64,000 nucleotides of DNA from Anolis sagrei (GCF_037176765.1 NC_090034.1:96572500-96636499); one strand, 5' to 3'. Positions 10,075 to 20,872 are shown, counted from the first letter of the stretch. A program made the numbers and translations. The notes: generated from the letters alone by a model not told the origin.

Positions 10075-10340
10075 CAAACAAGATCACTCTGCTGGCTATT
10101 GTATTGAATCACACGTCGGACGCTTCCCAAGTGTCTAGGACTGTGTGATGTATCGGCGAATAATGCGTGCAGATCCCAGTAAGGTGGCCTTTTGCAGTTG
10201 GCAGATGGTAATTTTGTCAGCACCGATTGTGATTAAGTGCAGGCCAAGATCTTTAGGCACTGCACCCAGTGTGCCAATCACCACTGGGACCACCTTTCCT
10301 GGCTTGTGCCAGAGTCTTTGCAGTTCGATCTTTAAATCCT
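10075..10340 (-). mobile_element. R4/Dong-like LINE C-terminal fragment
   Basis: The complement encodes LQRLWHKPGKVVPVVIGTLG, AVPKDLGLHL and TICQLQKATLLGSARIIRRY, the C-terminal motif pattern of R2/R4-type LINEs. The copies at 15778-16075 and 61382-61640 match it. Clade assignment is from memory of motifs. Confidence 0.6.
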
Positions 10341-10407
10341 ATTATTATTATGATTATTATTTACTGATAATATATCAGCATTTCCAAGCCTTGCTAAACA
10401 ATATGCT

Positions 10408-10550
10408 TCTTTGGGTTGCTGTGAGTTTTCCAGGCTGTATGGTCTTGTTCCAGAAGCATTCTCTCCTGACGTTTCACCCACATCTATAGTAGACATCCTC
10501 AGAGGTTGTGAGGTCTGTTGGAAACTAGGCAAGTGAAATAATGTCCAGGG
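10408..10550 (-). mobile_element. Penelope-like terminal repeat (decayed core)
   Basis: It contains GCATTCTCTCCTGACGTTTC, CATCCTCAGAGGTTGTGAGG and TCTGTTGGAAACTAGGCAAG. The hammerhead-like segment at 10468-10502 keeps the CTGAGGA and GAAACGTC boxes, but helix II no longer pairs well. Confidence 0.6.
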
Positions 10551-10561
10551 TGGGAGAAACA

Positions 10562-10681
10562 GTAACAGTGGTAAAATTACAGTTATGAAGTAGCAATGAA
10601 AATAATTTTATGGTTGGGGGTCACTACAACATGAGGAATTGTATTAAGGGGTCACGGCATTAGGAAGGTTGAGAACTACTG
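10562..10681. mobile_element. SPIN-like hAT right-end fragment
   Basis: ATTTTATGGTTGGGGGTCAC, GGGGTCACGGCATTAGGAAG and the terminus GGTTGAGAACTACTG match the right third of the elements at 7260 and 52241. The left part is absent. Confidence 0.75.
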
Positions 10682-11348
10682 GTGTAGATGCCTCTTAAGA
10701 GATGTGGTGGCCAACCTCTCTGCTGCAGGCTAGGTCCCAAGGAGGAGGCATTAGCCTTTCTCCAAGGCTGCCCTGGAAGGAGCTGTGCCAACAGCCGCCC
10801 GGCTCCTTCAGAGCTGCCTGAGGAGGTGTTTTCGGAACGGTTCCCAGAATGCGGGCAATGCCTCTGCGGACTCCGCCAAGACGCAGCACCCCTTTGTCTC
10901 CTGGGTCCTGGGAATGTGCGGCATTGAGCTGTGACCTTTTGGGGAATGGCGTGGCGTGGGTCCCCGGAGTCTGGGCGTGGGAATGAAATGCCACCCATCA
11001 GCCACAGCCATGGGATTCCACCGGGAAGGGAGGGACACAGAGAGGGAGACCTTGATGGAACTTGAGCAAAGAAGGAGAGAAAGAAAGAATGAAGGAAGGA
11101 AGGAACCAATGGGCAGTCATTACATTGTGGGACACAGAGAGATGAGAAAGGGCTCTTCTTAAAGAGTCTGCGGGCAAGAATACTGGTGAGAAGGGGGGAA
11201 ATAACTTTGCTTTCCCCTTTCCTAGTAGCATCAAGACTTTCCTTGCTATGCAAGAGACTGGAAGAGGATAGAGCGAGTTAGGAGCCGTTAATGGAGATGG
11301 GGAAGCTGGAAATTGGTTCTTGTGGGAGAGATAAGGGATTGTAGGATA
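10682..11348. other. GC-richer unique block, function unknown
   Basis: From 10680 to about 11060 the sequence is GC-richer than its surroundings and free of recognised repeats. It includes a pyrimidine tract ending CTCTCTGCTGCAG at 10726 that could serve as a splice acceptor. It could be an upstream exon or regulatory region of PRX, but no coding motif is visible. Confidence 0.3.
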
Positions 11349-11351
11349 ATA

Positions 11352-11700
11352 ATAATAATAAACTTTATTTATACCCCACCATCTCTTCTAAACGTCAGCA
11401 CTGAGTCCAGGAGGACCCCCAAACTGCAGACCTGTTACTTCAGGGGGAGTGCAACCCCATCCAGATGGGTGACTGACCTGGAGGATCTCTTTCTTGTCAG
11501 GATTGATCCTCAGCTTGTTCATCCTCATCCAGCTCATCACAGCAGCCAGGCACTGGTCCAGTATCCTCGGGGCTTCCTTGGAATCTGATGGAAATGAGTA
11601 GTGGAGTTGGGTGTCATCTGCGTAGAGATGGCACCGTACTCCAAAACTCCGGATGACCTCTCCCAGCGGTTTCATGTAGATGTTAAAAAGCCCCCATAAT
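11352..11700 (-). mobile_element. L2-type LINE reverse-transcriptase fragment
   Basis: The complement encodes MKPLGEVIRSFGVRCHLYAD, DTQLHYSFPSDS and AAVMSWMRMNKLRINPDKKE, which contains the YADD catalytic motif and the next conserved block of L2-type reverse transcriptases. The frame is open for about 105 codons. The element is truncated at both ends. Confidence 0.8.
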
Positions 11701-11803
11701 TCCATATCTCTCTTCTTTGTACCAATCTCCAGCCTCTCTGGACTCTCATCTCTATCAAAGGTCTTTTTGAGTTGAATGCAATGTTTTCATCTAGCTTTTA
11801 TTT

Positions 11804-12895
11804 TGTTGTAGTTCAGCCTGTGACTGTATCTGATGTTTATGATGGCAATGGGGTTGAAGGGTTTTCTGGTGAACGGTTTTCTGGGCCTGGGTCTGTTAGC
11901 GCTGGGCATGAGGGTCTCAACAGGCGAGAGGCCCGAGGTGTCTCATGAATGGAGTGTTTCTCCTGCAGATTCTCAAGGTCACATTCCTGGGAGAGGCCCT
12001 CAACAGTCTTTCTCTGAGAAACAATTGTCTTTTGAGGGTGATTTGTCAAGTGCAGAATTTAATTAGAGTGAAGATAGAAAGCAAGACTTTGTAAACAGAG
12101 ACAAAGTTCTCAGGCAAACAAAGGTCAATTTGCCTGCAGGAAAAGAGAGATAAGAAATCCTTATCTGGTTGCAAGGGCAAGAGAAATGCTTTCCTTTCAG
12201 TTCTGGGATCAGGAAAAGCTTAATATTGATACAAGGGAAAGAGTTAACTCAGTCTCGTCAATGTTGGAATTTCATTATGGTCTTGTTTCCAAGTGTTCCT
12301 AGTTTCCAAATTTTGTCAGGCTCCTGATCTCTATATTGGATTTTCATACTGCCTTGATCAATGGATTTTATACCTTTGGATCTTGTGTTTTTCCCTTTGT
12401 GCCTTGAAGCTCATGGACTTTCTTTTATCTTTGGACTATACTGTTTTTACCATTTTTACTGTTTTACTGTTTTGCTTTCTGGAGCCCCCGGTGGTGCAGT
12501 GGGTTAAACCGCTGAGCTACTGAACTTGTTGACCGAAAGGTCACAGGTGTGAATCCGGGGAGCAGCATGAGCTCCCGCTGTCAGCCCCAGCTTCTGCCAA
12601 CCTAGCGGTTCAAAATCATGCAAATGTGAGTAGATCACAGGAAGGTAGTGGTGCTCCATGCAGTCATGCCGGCCGCATGACTTTGGAGGTGTCTACGAAC
12701 AACGCCGACTTTTTGGCTTAGAAATGGAGATGAGCACCAACCCCCAGAGTTGGACATGACTGGACTTAATATCAGGGGAAAACCTTTACCTTTTACTTAC
12801 TTTGCTTACATATATTCTTCAATAAACTTCTTGCTGATTATACCAAGCCGGTGTGGTCTTTAAGGACAGAGGTGTTCCTGATCTGGTGTGCAACA
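11804..12895 (+). mobile_element. Solo LTR of an LTR retroelement (fossil)
   Basis: It starts TGTTGTAGTTC and ends GTGTGCAACA, short inverted termini of the TG...CA type. A 5-bp direct repeat TATTT flanks it (11799-11803 and 12896-12900). An AATAAA signal lies near the 3' end. A Sauria-type SINE is inserted at 12480-12798, leaving roughly 770 bp of LTR. No internal region is attached, which suits LTR-LTR recombination. Family not assigned. It is older than the SINE. Confidence 0.7.
12480..12798 (+). mobile_element. Sauria-type SINE inside the solo LTR
   Basis: It has the GGAGCCCCCGGTGGTGCAG head, the tRNA-like B box, CATGCCGGCCGCATGACTTT and the BovB-like tail CAGAGTTGGACATGACTGGA. It is shorter than the 9609 copy, missing bases around the GTAGATCA block. 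Confidence 0.85.
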
Positions 12896-13200
12896 TATTT
12901 GTACTTCTGCTGTTGTTTTGCATTATCTCTTACAGCATAAGTAGCATCATGGTGAAATTAAATCTGTTAAATTCCAGGCCAGCCTGACTAACATGTCCAC
13001 TCTACAAGACACCCACCAAGGCATTTCCCTGTCCATCCCTCTGTGATGTATGCCATTCTCCGTTGTCCCAATGGACCCTTCCCCAGTCCAGTTTGGTTCG
13101 CCTGCTACTGAAATGCTACCTGGAAATGGAAGGCAACAAAAGAATAATAGTGTCAGAGGAAAAGGCTGCAAAAACTAATGATATGCTCTCCTTCCTACAG

Positions 13201-13256
13201 CTGCAGAGAGCCTCCCGCCAGAAAGCAATGTGTTCAGGACTAGACAGCAGTCAACA
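13201..13256 (+). other. PRX: Probable PRX 5' exon
   Basis: A strong pyrimidine tract and acceptor (CTCTCCTTCCTACAG) precede 56 nt that end at a strong donor (ACA then GTAAGTAC). Mammalian PRX has untranslated exons upstream of the start-codon exon, so this fits that role. Spliced to 17156 it contains a short upstream frame starting at the ATG near 13228. The frame in phase with PRX is also open across this exon (GCAGAGAGCCTC onward), so a coding role cannot be excluded. Confidence 0.45.
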
Positions 13257-13796
13257 GTAAGTACTTTCCTCCTAGTTCACTGCACTGGGCTGTTCTACCC
13301 TTTTGGAGGGTGCAGAAGCCCAGCCTGTAGTAAATGTGGGGTGAAGGCTGGGAACTGAAACAAATGTCACTGTCTTTGCATTCATCCCTCTTGACTGGCC
13401 TTTATACCCATTTGTCAGATGGGTAATTTGAACCTTTCTCAACACTTAGCATTAAATCCATGGGTTTGTGTAGGCCCCAGTGGACAGTTGTGGGTCCTGA
13501 ACAAACCCATGGACTTAACACTAAGCTCCACTCTGAACCAAAAGACAAATACTTTCTTATTCAAACAGGCCTTCAACCTTTCAATGCTCTTGGTAAAAGG
13601 GTGAGCACTGGGTCTGCTCTTTCTTTCTATATGTGGAATTTGATTGTTTTAAAAACATATATGTATCATAATGGAAATGGGGGGGGGTGGACTTTATTAA
13701 ATTATATCTACTAATGTATATAGCATTCAAGAAAATCCATAAAGAAAGACAAGACTAATATGAATTAACCAACATCCCCTACAAACTACTCAGTAT

Positions 13797-14500
13797 TACC
13801 GTATACACTCGAGTATAAGACGACCCAAATATAAGCCAAGGCACCTAATTTTACCACGAAAATTGGGAAAATGTATTGACTCGAGAATAAGCCAAGGCTG
13901 GAAAATGCAGAAGCTACTAGTAAATTTCAAAATCAAAATAGATACCAATAAATTACATTAATTGAGACATCAGGAGGTTAATTGTTTTTTGAATATTTAC
14001 ATAAAACTGTAATTTAAGATAAGACTGTCTCTGATTAAATCATTAGTCTAACCTTCTTCAATGTGAATGTGCTTATGTATCCTTCCAATAATAATAGAGT
14101 AAAATAATAAATGTAATACTAATAATAATAGAGTAAAATAATGGAAATGCAATAATAACAGTAATTGTTGAGTAGAATAATAAATGTAATAACAACAATA
14201 ATAAAGATAATAAAATAAATGTAATAATAGAGTAAAATAATAAATGTATTATTAATAATAATGAGTAAAATAACAAATGTAATAATAATTGAGTAAAATA
14301 ATAAATGTAATAAAAATAATAGAATAAAATAATGTAAATGTAATAATAAACAGATTAAAATAATAAATATAATAAAATAATAATAATAATAATAATAGAG
14401 TTAAATAATAAATAACTTTGTATCTAGTATAAGTTGAGAGGGTCTGTTTTCGCCTAAAAAAAGAGCTGAAAAACTTGGCTTATACTCAAGTATATATGGT
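13797..14500. repeat. CGAGTATAAG TIR element with TAA-rich interior
   Basis: The left end is ACCGTATACACTCGAGTATA and the right end is GCTTATACTCAAGTATATAT, imperfect inverted repeats. From about 14085 to 14410 the interior is an irregular array of units like AATAATAAATGTAATAATA with AGAGTAAA. A longer sibling is at 23399-24443. The superfamily is not clear. Confidence 0.75.
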
Positions 14501-15770
14501 ATATATGGTATATACACAAAAAGGAAAGAATATGAAAAATTGATTTCACACCTTCAACGCCTAGGACATAGATAGATATGTAAAAAAAATCTCATTCACT
14601 TTTTTCTGTTTCACAAATAGTAAAACTTCTACTAACAATTGTACTAGAAAAACATAATATTCAATATCCACATTACTTTCAAAACCATGGAAAACAATTC
14701 TGTACTATTTTACCTCTTCTTCCTTCTGTACAAAATTGTTTTCCATGGTTTTGAAATTAATGTTTCATTGTTAAATGCTTCTAAAACATTTGTACTAGAT
14801 GTTTTTTGAGCTATTTTCATTAGACTTGCGTTATCAGAGGGCTTGGGTCCCATAACAGGAGAAAGTGGGGAGATATAAGTCAAATTAACCATTCAATAAG
14901 GAAGGAGGCAAGCAAGCAAATCCTTATTGTGATGTAACACATCAATAGGATGACTTCCAGAATCTCAAGATATATTGACATGATTTTAGTCCAAATTGTT
15001 TCATCCACAATACGCTCGGATGGCCTTCTTCAGGAGCTATCAAAGAGAGACTTGTTCCTGGGCCCCTAGATGGGAATTTCCAGGAAGGAGGCTCTTGAGA
15101 AGCTTTCCAAGTTCTCTTCTCACGTTTCCTTGTATTCTGTCCTCTCCAGGTAGTCGAGCCAAAAGGGAATGAGCAACCTGCCCAGGTCCAGACTCCCACA
15201 AGTCCGCATACACACCTACCCTCAGAGGAAGCAGCAGACCCGGAAAGAGCTGTAGGTTTGGAAGAGGAATGGGGCAACGGAAGGGAGTGTTTTTCTGCAT
15301 GATCTGTGGGTTGAGGGCAAGGCTATCCATGGGTATGAGCCAGAAGGGCTCTCCATTACCCCTAGGACCCAAAACAAGAAGACTCTCTGGGTTACGATGG
15401 CTGGGAAGCATGAACCAGAAGATGCAGTCGCGCTGATAAATCCAAACGCAGTACTGGATGATATTAAGGCCTCAGGCATTATACATATTTATACAGATGT
15501 GGGAATGAGATAGTATGTAATACCACCAGAAAGATGCAAATCATAACCCTTGCCCTCAAGTATCATAGAGGAGGTGATGCAGATCTTTTAGATTTTTACA
15601 ACAGCTACTGTTGACACCCAAAAGTCAAAAGTTTCTCGGAGAAGGTTATTGTTGCCATCTGTGCACTAGCAAGGACTCTTGCATTCATAATGGTGATGTG
15701 CCATGAACTCTAATAGGTTGGGATTTACATATTTATACGGTTCTGAGAGTGAAAAAACATGTATGAGGAT
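14501..15770. other. No gene recognised; one foldback
   Basis: A foldback lies at 14677-14754: TTTCAAAACCATGGAAAACA with its complement after a 25-bp spacer. Downstream, 14940-15560 has open frames on the - strand of up to 123 codons, none resembling a known protein. A pyrimidine-rich CTGTCCTCTCCAG at about 15138-15150 looks like an acceptor, but no exon could be assigned. Confidence 0.35.
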
Positions 15771-15777
15771 CAGAAAT

Positions 15778-16075
15778 AATAATAATAACAACAACAACAA
15801 CTGCAAAGACTCTGGCACAAGCCAGTCAAGGTGGTCCCAGGGGTGATTGGCACACTGGGTGCAGTGCCTAAAGACCTTGGCCTGCACTTAAACACAAGCG
15901 CTGACAAGATTAACATCTGCCAGTTGTAGAAGGCCACCATACTGGGATCTGCACGCATTATTCGCCGATACATCACACAGTCCTAGACACTTGGGAAGTG
16001 TCCGACGTGTGATCCAATGCAACAACAAGCAGAGTGTCTGCTGTGGACTCATCTTGTTGTGTTTCAAATAATAAT
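15778..16075 (+). mobile_element. R4/Dong-like LINE C-terminal fragment
   Basis: It encodes LQRLWHKPVKVVPGVIGTLG, AVPKDLGLHL and ARIIRRYITQS on the + strand. It is the same family as 10075-10340 in the opposite orientation. It ends in AATAATAATAACAACAA, the simple-repeat tail typical of these elements. Confidence 0.6.
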
Positions 16076-16097
16076 AATAACAACAATAACAACAACA

Positions 16098-16385
16098 ATC
16101 TTATATAAATAAAAATGTAATGTTCGTTTGTGGGATTAACATAACTCAAAAACCACTGGACAAATTGACACCAAATTTGGACACAATACACCTATCAGGC
16201 CAATGAGTAACCATCGCTCATAAAAACACAGGGGGGGGGGGGGGGGACAGCAGAAGGGGCTTAAAAAGCCAAAAAACAAAAAATGCATTACAATGCATGC
16301 GCAAAACCACATATATAAACACACACACATATATACAAATATACACACATATACACAGACTGGGCCACAGCAACGCATATACTCA
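16098..16385 (+). mobile_element. Helitron-like element, 5' part
   Basis: It starts TCTTATATAAATAAAAATG and continues with GGGATTAACATAACTCAAAA and GACACCAAATTTGGACACAA, which also occur at the other end of the 44942-45870 element. A run of 16 G at 16231-16246 and CA-rich DNA follow. It stops at GGGCCACAGCAACGCAT, before the CTAGT 3' terminus seen in its sibling. Confidence 0.5.
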
Positions 16386-16474
16386 GACAGGGCCACAGTG
16401 TGATTGGAGAGAGGGTCTTGGTGGCTCCTCATTAGTGGGACTCAAAGCTGTTTGTGAAGGCAGAAGCTTGTCTC

Positions 16475-16745
16475 TGTAAGTGGACATCCCAGTCACACAC
16501 ACACACACACACATATACATATTTTCACTTTTGTTATGTGTATCGATATCCCGCTGTATCTCTCCATATGGAGACTCAAAGCGGCTCACAGTCAAAAGCA
16601 CAGCAATTTAAAATATATAAATATACAACCGTAAAACAGGATGTCATTATATATTCTAGGTAGTACTATATTTAATATATTGGTATTATTATATTACATT
16701 ATTATGATGATTATATATTATTATATTGTATTATGTATAATACTT
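16475..16745. repeat. CA microsatellite and AT-rich tract
   Basis: A (CA)n run at about 16494-16512 is followed by a L2-tail-like segment (CGATATCCCGCTGTATCTCT) and AT-rich DNA from 16600. No gene was seen. Confidence 0.6.
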
Positions 16746-16749
16746 ACTT

Positions 16750-17090
16750 ACTTACTTACTTAGGCAATCCCTCATTGTTCGAGTAGGATTGTCTTCCAAG
16801 ATCGGTGTCCTAACGGTGGGCACGTAGATGACTGTGTAGCCCTATTCTTGATCTGCATGTTGTCCTGCAGTGAGGGTATTGGTTTCCAGGTGGAAGGCTG
16901 TCTCGGTTGGGGTTGGCTTGACATGCCTTCCTCTTGGCACATTTCTCTCTTTCACCCTCCATTCGTGCCTCTTCAGATTCTACAGCACTGCTGGTCACAG
17001 CTGACCTCCAGCTAGAGTGCTCAAGGGCCAGGGCTTCCCAGTTCTCAGTGTCTATGCCAGAGTTTTGTGGAGAGCTGTATTATTATATAA
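16750..17090 (-). mobile_element. Non-LTR retrotransposon 3' end (RTE-like, unassigned)
   Basis: The complement encodes NWEALALEHSSWRSAV-like sequence, ESEEARMEGEREKCAKRKAC and CRTTCRSRIGLHSHLRAHR, a C-terminal zinc-finger-like end. Copies occur at 47810-48905 and 60865-62335. It ends just before the PRX start exon. Confidence 0.65.
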
Positions 17091-17155
17091 TAGTTTGGAT
17101 ATGTTGCCTACCTGGGACATAGCAGGCCTTAACCACTCTTTGAACCCTCTTTCAG

Positions 17156-17323
17156 GCCCAAAAAGAAAAGCTCCATGAGGAGCTGAAGCGAGTTCTTCAG
17201 AGGAAGGGCGAAAGCCAACGAAACAACGAAGAGACTGTGGCTGGCGAGGAGGAGGAAGAAGAGCCACCATTACTGTCCTTGAGTCCTCCAAGCGAGATGG
17301 AGGCCAAAGTCAGTGCCATGGAG
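17156..17323 (+). CDS. PRX: Periaxin start-codon exon
   Basis: The exon follows a TCTTTCAG acceptor and ends at GAG with a GTGAGTCG donor. The chosen start is ATG at 17297, giving MEAKVSAME, which aligns with human periaxin MEARSRSAEE. Translation runs in phase 0 into the exon at 20134. Upstream of this ATG the same frame is open for 47 codons to the acceptor and encodes a charged helical segment (KEKLHEELKRVLQRKGESQR) and an acidic run of six glutamates, with no in-frame ATG. The coding part by homology is 17297-17323; the rest is 5' UTR unless an upstream exon supplies a start. Confidence 0.8.
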
Positions 17324-17476
17324 GTGAGTCGGTTGCCATGATCATCCCAGAACCTAACATTTCCAGGCGAAAACCTAAGATCTAGGCATGGCTCCTGGTG
17401 ATATCATAAGCCTTATGCGTTGAGTACTAGCCACTTCTGCTCATGGCATATCAATCAAACACCACCATCCTCCCCT

Positions 17477-17525
<49 letters not shown>

Positions 17526-17580
17526 CACACACATACATACATACATACATACATACACACATATACATATACACACAGAA
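17477..17580. repeat. (GATA)n and (CATA)n microsatellite
   Basis: About twelve GATA units are followed by six CATA units and CA-rich DNA. It lies in the PRX intron after the start exon. Confidence 0.95.
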
Positions 17581-18264
17581 AGAACATAACTAAAGGAGAT
17601 GTTTCCAGATCATGGTGAATGCAAGGATTATTCCTTCTTACCTACTTGTGATACAGGATAAGGAAAATTTGTCCTCATGAATTTGCTTCCAGCCAGAAGG
17701 TGAATGTAGAGCAGAGTGGAGGGTGAGTCCTGGTGCCACAATGTGTGGAAAAGAGGATGCTAATCCATATACAGTATGTCTTGGAGAGCCTTTTAAATTT
17801 GCACCAGAAATGAATCAAGGCTTCCAAATCATGGCAAGCTTTCAACATTTGTGAATATTGCATGAAGCCATTTCCCCTTATCCAAAGCTGAGCCTGTAAA
17901 GAAGAATTTGCACCCTTTTCTCCTGCATGCTTCAAAACCAGAAAATCAATTATTTGTTTTGTACCAGCGAACTTTTATGCTAAAAAACCCCCTGCTTTCA
18001 ACAAAAAAAATTTAAAAGATTTCTTTTTCTTGCCACAAAACCCTGCATAGAAAGCATTTTTTGCAGAGAAAACAATGCATTTGGAGACAAATACACTGGG
18101 AATTCTGTTTGTTTGTTTGTGTTTAATTCTGTTTAAATGTTTGCATGTTTGTTTATTTTAAATTGTATACAAATGGTTTTATGTCAAGTCGCTTTGAGTC
18201 CCCTTCAGGAGAGATAAATTGGGGTATTATTATTATTAATAATAATACTAATAATAATAGGCTG
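17581..18264. other. Intronic sequence without recognised feature
   Basis: The stretch is part of a PRX intron. It ends with an L2-tail-like block (AAGTCGCTTTGAGTCCCCTT at about 18186) and a TTA microsatellite. Confidence 0.4.
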
Positions 18265-18617
18265 GCTTTAGGACAGCAGCTTAATCACCAGCTGCAGCTG
18301 CAATAAATCATGCCAACCAAAAAGTTTGCAGTTCAAAGCCGGGTCAGAGTGAGCTCTTGTCTTTCAACCTAGCTCCCCACCCACCTAGCGGATCAAAAAC
18401 AGCAATGTGTGTAGATGAATAGGAACCACAGTTAAGTGGGGAGGTTTTTTAGGCATGGCATTTTGGAGGAAAGTTTACAAACAAAGAAAGCTCTTCAGCA
18501 AGGAGGTAGAGCGACAGCACCCTCCTGTGGCCTGAATCGAGCACAGCCTCCAAAAGATGCTGAATGACGAGAAAAAGCTTAAATATACCTCTGTCTGTTG
18601 TCTGTCTTGTCATTGTA
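18265..18617 (+). mobile_element. tRNA-derived SINE, left part (interrupted by mariner)
   Basis: It has a degenerate tRNA-like head with AGTTCAAAGCCGGGTCAGAG, a middle block GGAGGTAGAGCGACAGCACC, and CTCTGTCTGTTGTCTGTC leading to the mariner insertion. The remaining tail resumes at 19546. The family is shared with 59715-60205. Confidence 0.6.
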
Positions 18618-19543
18618 CGAGGGTTGAATGAAAAGTAATGCCCTCACCTTCGTAACTCCTCAACAGATGGCAGTACTGGTATACGACAGGTACTGGCTTG
18701 TTCAGTAGACTCTCCTCTACAGTTCCATTTTGGCAGGAAGCCTTAGCATTGAACGGTTGTGTTGTTAAAGTGCGAAGTATAGAACCCTGTGCAGACGGTC
18801 GGTCAAGCAACATACAGTCATTGAATTCTTGACAGCAAAAGGTGTCACCCCAAAGGAGATTCATCAGAAAATGCAAGCTGTTTATGATGATTGTGTTGAT
18901 GTGGGTACTGTGCGTCGTTGGGTGAGTAAGTTTAAAGATGTTGAGATGGGAAACAACATCAAACAAAGAGTTGGACGTCCTGTGACAGCAACCACCGAGT
19001 TTCACAAGCAAAAGGTTGACAGATTGATTCAGGACAATTGTCGTGTCACTCAGAGAGAAATTCCAAGCATAATCGGCATTTCACAAGAATGTGTGGGTCA
19101 CATTATTGCTTTGCTTGTGCATGATGGGTACCCAGGATGGTGACGCCTGAAATGAAAGCGCACAGACTTGAAATTTCAGAGACTGATCTCACCACCATAC
19201 GGCATCCTCCATACAGTCCAGATTTAGCACAGTCTGACTTCCATCTGTTCCCGATAATGGAAAGAAGATCTATAGGGACATCATTATGCTTCTGATGAAG
19301 ACATTGAGAGAACTGTGAGATGCTGGTTGCGGAAACAGAGTGTCAACTTCTTCCGCGACGGCTTCAGAAAACTTGTTCATTGTTGGCAGAAATTTATCCG
19401 ATTGTCTGGTGATTATGTGGAAAAGTGAATAGTGGTAGTTAAAGAGCACATTCTAAGGATTATTTCTGCGTTTGATTTATTAAAATATTCCCATCCAAAC
19501 CCAAGTAATGAAGGTGGAGGCATTACTTTTCATTCAACCCTCG
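18618..19543 (+). mobile_element. Mariner-family DNA transposon, internally deleted
   Basis: Perfect 26-bp inverted ends (CGAGGGTTGAATGAAAAGTA... at the left, complement at the right) lie next to TA on both sides (18616-18617 and 19544-19545). The N-terminal helix-turn-helix part of the transposase is readable: TAKGVTPKEIHQKMQAVYDD, GTVRRWVSKFKD, GRPVTATTEFHKQKVDRLIQ. The C-terminal PYSPDLAQSDFHLFP motif is at about 19198-19243. The central catalytic part is missing, the element is about 930 bp instead of about 1.3 kb, and stops are present. It is inactive and sits in a SINE inside a PRX intron. Confidence 0.9.
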
Positions 19544-19545
19544 TA

Positions 19546-19860
19546 TAATCAGCATTGAATCTTTGCCGTATATGTGTTCTGTGATCTGCCCTGAACCCCC
19601 TTCAGAGTGAGACGGGCAGAATATAAGTACTGTAAATAAGTAAGTAAATAATCATAATAATTTGTGTTGGGAGGAGGGTTTTTTCACCTCCCTTAGTATA
19701 AAAAATTTAATGTTTGCTGTATACGTGTTTTGTGATCTGCCCTGAGTCCCCTTCAGAGTGAGACGGGTGGAATATAAGTACTGTAAATAAGTAAATAAGT
19801 AAATAATAATAATAATTTGTGTTGGGAGGAAGGTTTTTTCACCTCCCTTAGCATAAAAAA
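19546..19860 (+). repeat. SINE tail with tandem duplication
   Basis: The tail (CTGCCCTGAACCCCCTTCAG, GACGGGCAGAATATAAGTAC) and its flank (TTGTGTTGGGAGGAGGGTTT) are present twice, at about 19552-19690 and 19705-19860. The copies differ at few positions. The duplicated unit is about 150 bp. Confidence 0.7.
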
Positions 19861-20133
19861 TGGCCAAGTCTGAAATATTATAGGAAAGGCAACCCTTTTT
19901 GTGGCAGTCTCAATAATCTAAGATGATTTCCTTGTCCTAAATTGGAAAACTTTTGTTCACATCCCTATTATCATATCTGCACTGGAATTAATGTTCTATC
20001 CTTAAGACTAGCCAGCAGGCAAGAGCCACACAATTTAGTGTCGAAAGGGCCATTGGCTGATCTAGTTGTCCTTCTGGTCACAATAGGAGTTTAGAGCTTC
20101 CTTTACAAGCTTCCTTCACCTCTTCCCCTGTAG

Positions 20134-20293
20134 AAGACCATTGAGACATCTGAATTGCTGGAGATCATTGTGGAGACAGAAGCAGAAGCCGGGGTCAGCG
20201 GGATGAGCGTGGCCGGAGGAGGGCGGGATGGCCTCTTTGTCAAGGATGTGCTGAAAGACTCTCCAGCGGCACGGGCACTGAGCCTCAAGGAAG
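20134..20293 (+). CDS. PRX: Periaxin PDZ-domain exon, N-terminal part
   Basis: Acceptor CTCTTCCCCTGTAG, donor GAAG then GTGAGC, 160 nt, ending in phase 1. It encodes [40 protein letters not shown] and ARALSLKEG, which align closely with human periaxin ([33 protein letters not shown]). This is the first half of the PDZ domain that mediates periaxin dimerisation and binding to the dystroglycan-DRP2 complex at the Schwann-cell membrane. The interrupted glycine codon is completed by the next exon. Confidence 0.95.
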
Positions 20294-20495
20294 GTGAGCA
20301 GCCACAGAAAGGTCAACCAGGAATGAAAGATCAAGCATGAGGCAAGGTGGGCAGACCTAGACCTGGAGAACAGGGATCCATACTATGACCAACTCCCATC
20401 AAATAACATCAGTCAGTCAGTTGATACACCTTGCCCTTTTGTCTCCTACCAAGCTTTCTTCTGCTGCTTGGAGATCTAGTTCATGCTTAGGCACA

Positions 20496-20692
20496 TCTAC
20501 GTTGTAGAGTTAATGCAGTTGGACACCACTTTGACTGCCATGACTCAATGCCATGGAATTGTTGGCGTTGTAATTCGGCAAGGCACCAACATTCTTTGTC
20601 CAAAGAACTTATCAAGCGGCAATTCTCATGATTCCACAGCAATGAGCCAAAACAATTAGTGGTGTCAAACTGAATTAGTTCTACAGAATACC
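20496..20692. repeat. Palindromic MITE
   Basis: The left arm ACGTTGTAGAGTTAATGCAG and CTGCCATGACTCAATGCCAT is mirrored by ATGAGCCAAAACAATTAGTG and AATTAGTTCTACAG on the right. It is a foldback element of about 200 bp with no coding capacity. Confidence 0.65.
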
Positions 20693-20780
20693 TGTATTTA
20701 CTCAAGTCTAAATCACCATCGAATCTAATGTGCACCTCAGTTTTCAAAACCCTGAAACCAAAAAAATTCTTTGCTGACTA
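20693..20780. repeat. Terminal block of a CTGTATTTACTC repeat
   Basis: CCTGTATTTACTCAAGTCTA and GAATCTAATGTGCACC here are mirrored at 22180-22250 (AATCTAATGTGCATCC and GGAGTAAATACAG). The two could be the ends of one element split by later insertions or two separate fragments. Confidence 0.4.
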
Positions 20781-20872
20781 ATGTAATGCGCAAGGGCAAA
20801 AAGTCCATTTTTTTGTAATATGGTCCTTATAGTTACTGTCTTCTTAGAATTGTTATTGTTGTTGTTATTATT

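Noticed and set aside
9895-10077. Poly-arginine and Glu-Gly open frames on the - strand
   Set aside because: Translation of the CTTCTC microsatellite.
10660-11253. 197-codon open frame on the - strand as a gene
   Set aside because: No recognisable motif, overlapping open frames on both strands and no splice context; kept only as a GC-richer block.
14942-15479. Open frames of 85-123 codons on the - strand
   Set aside because: Three overlapping frames, none similar to a known protein; likely chance or degraded repeat.
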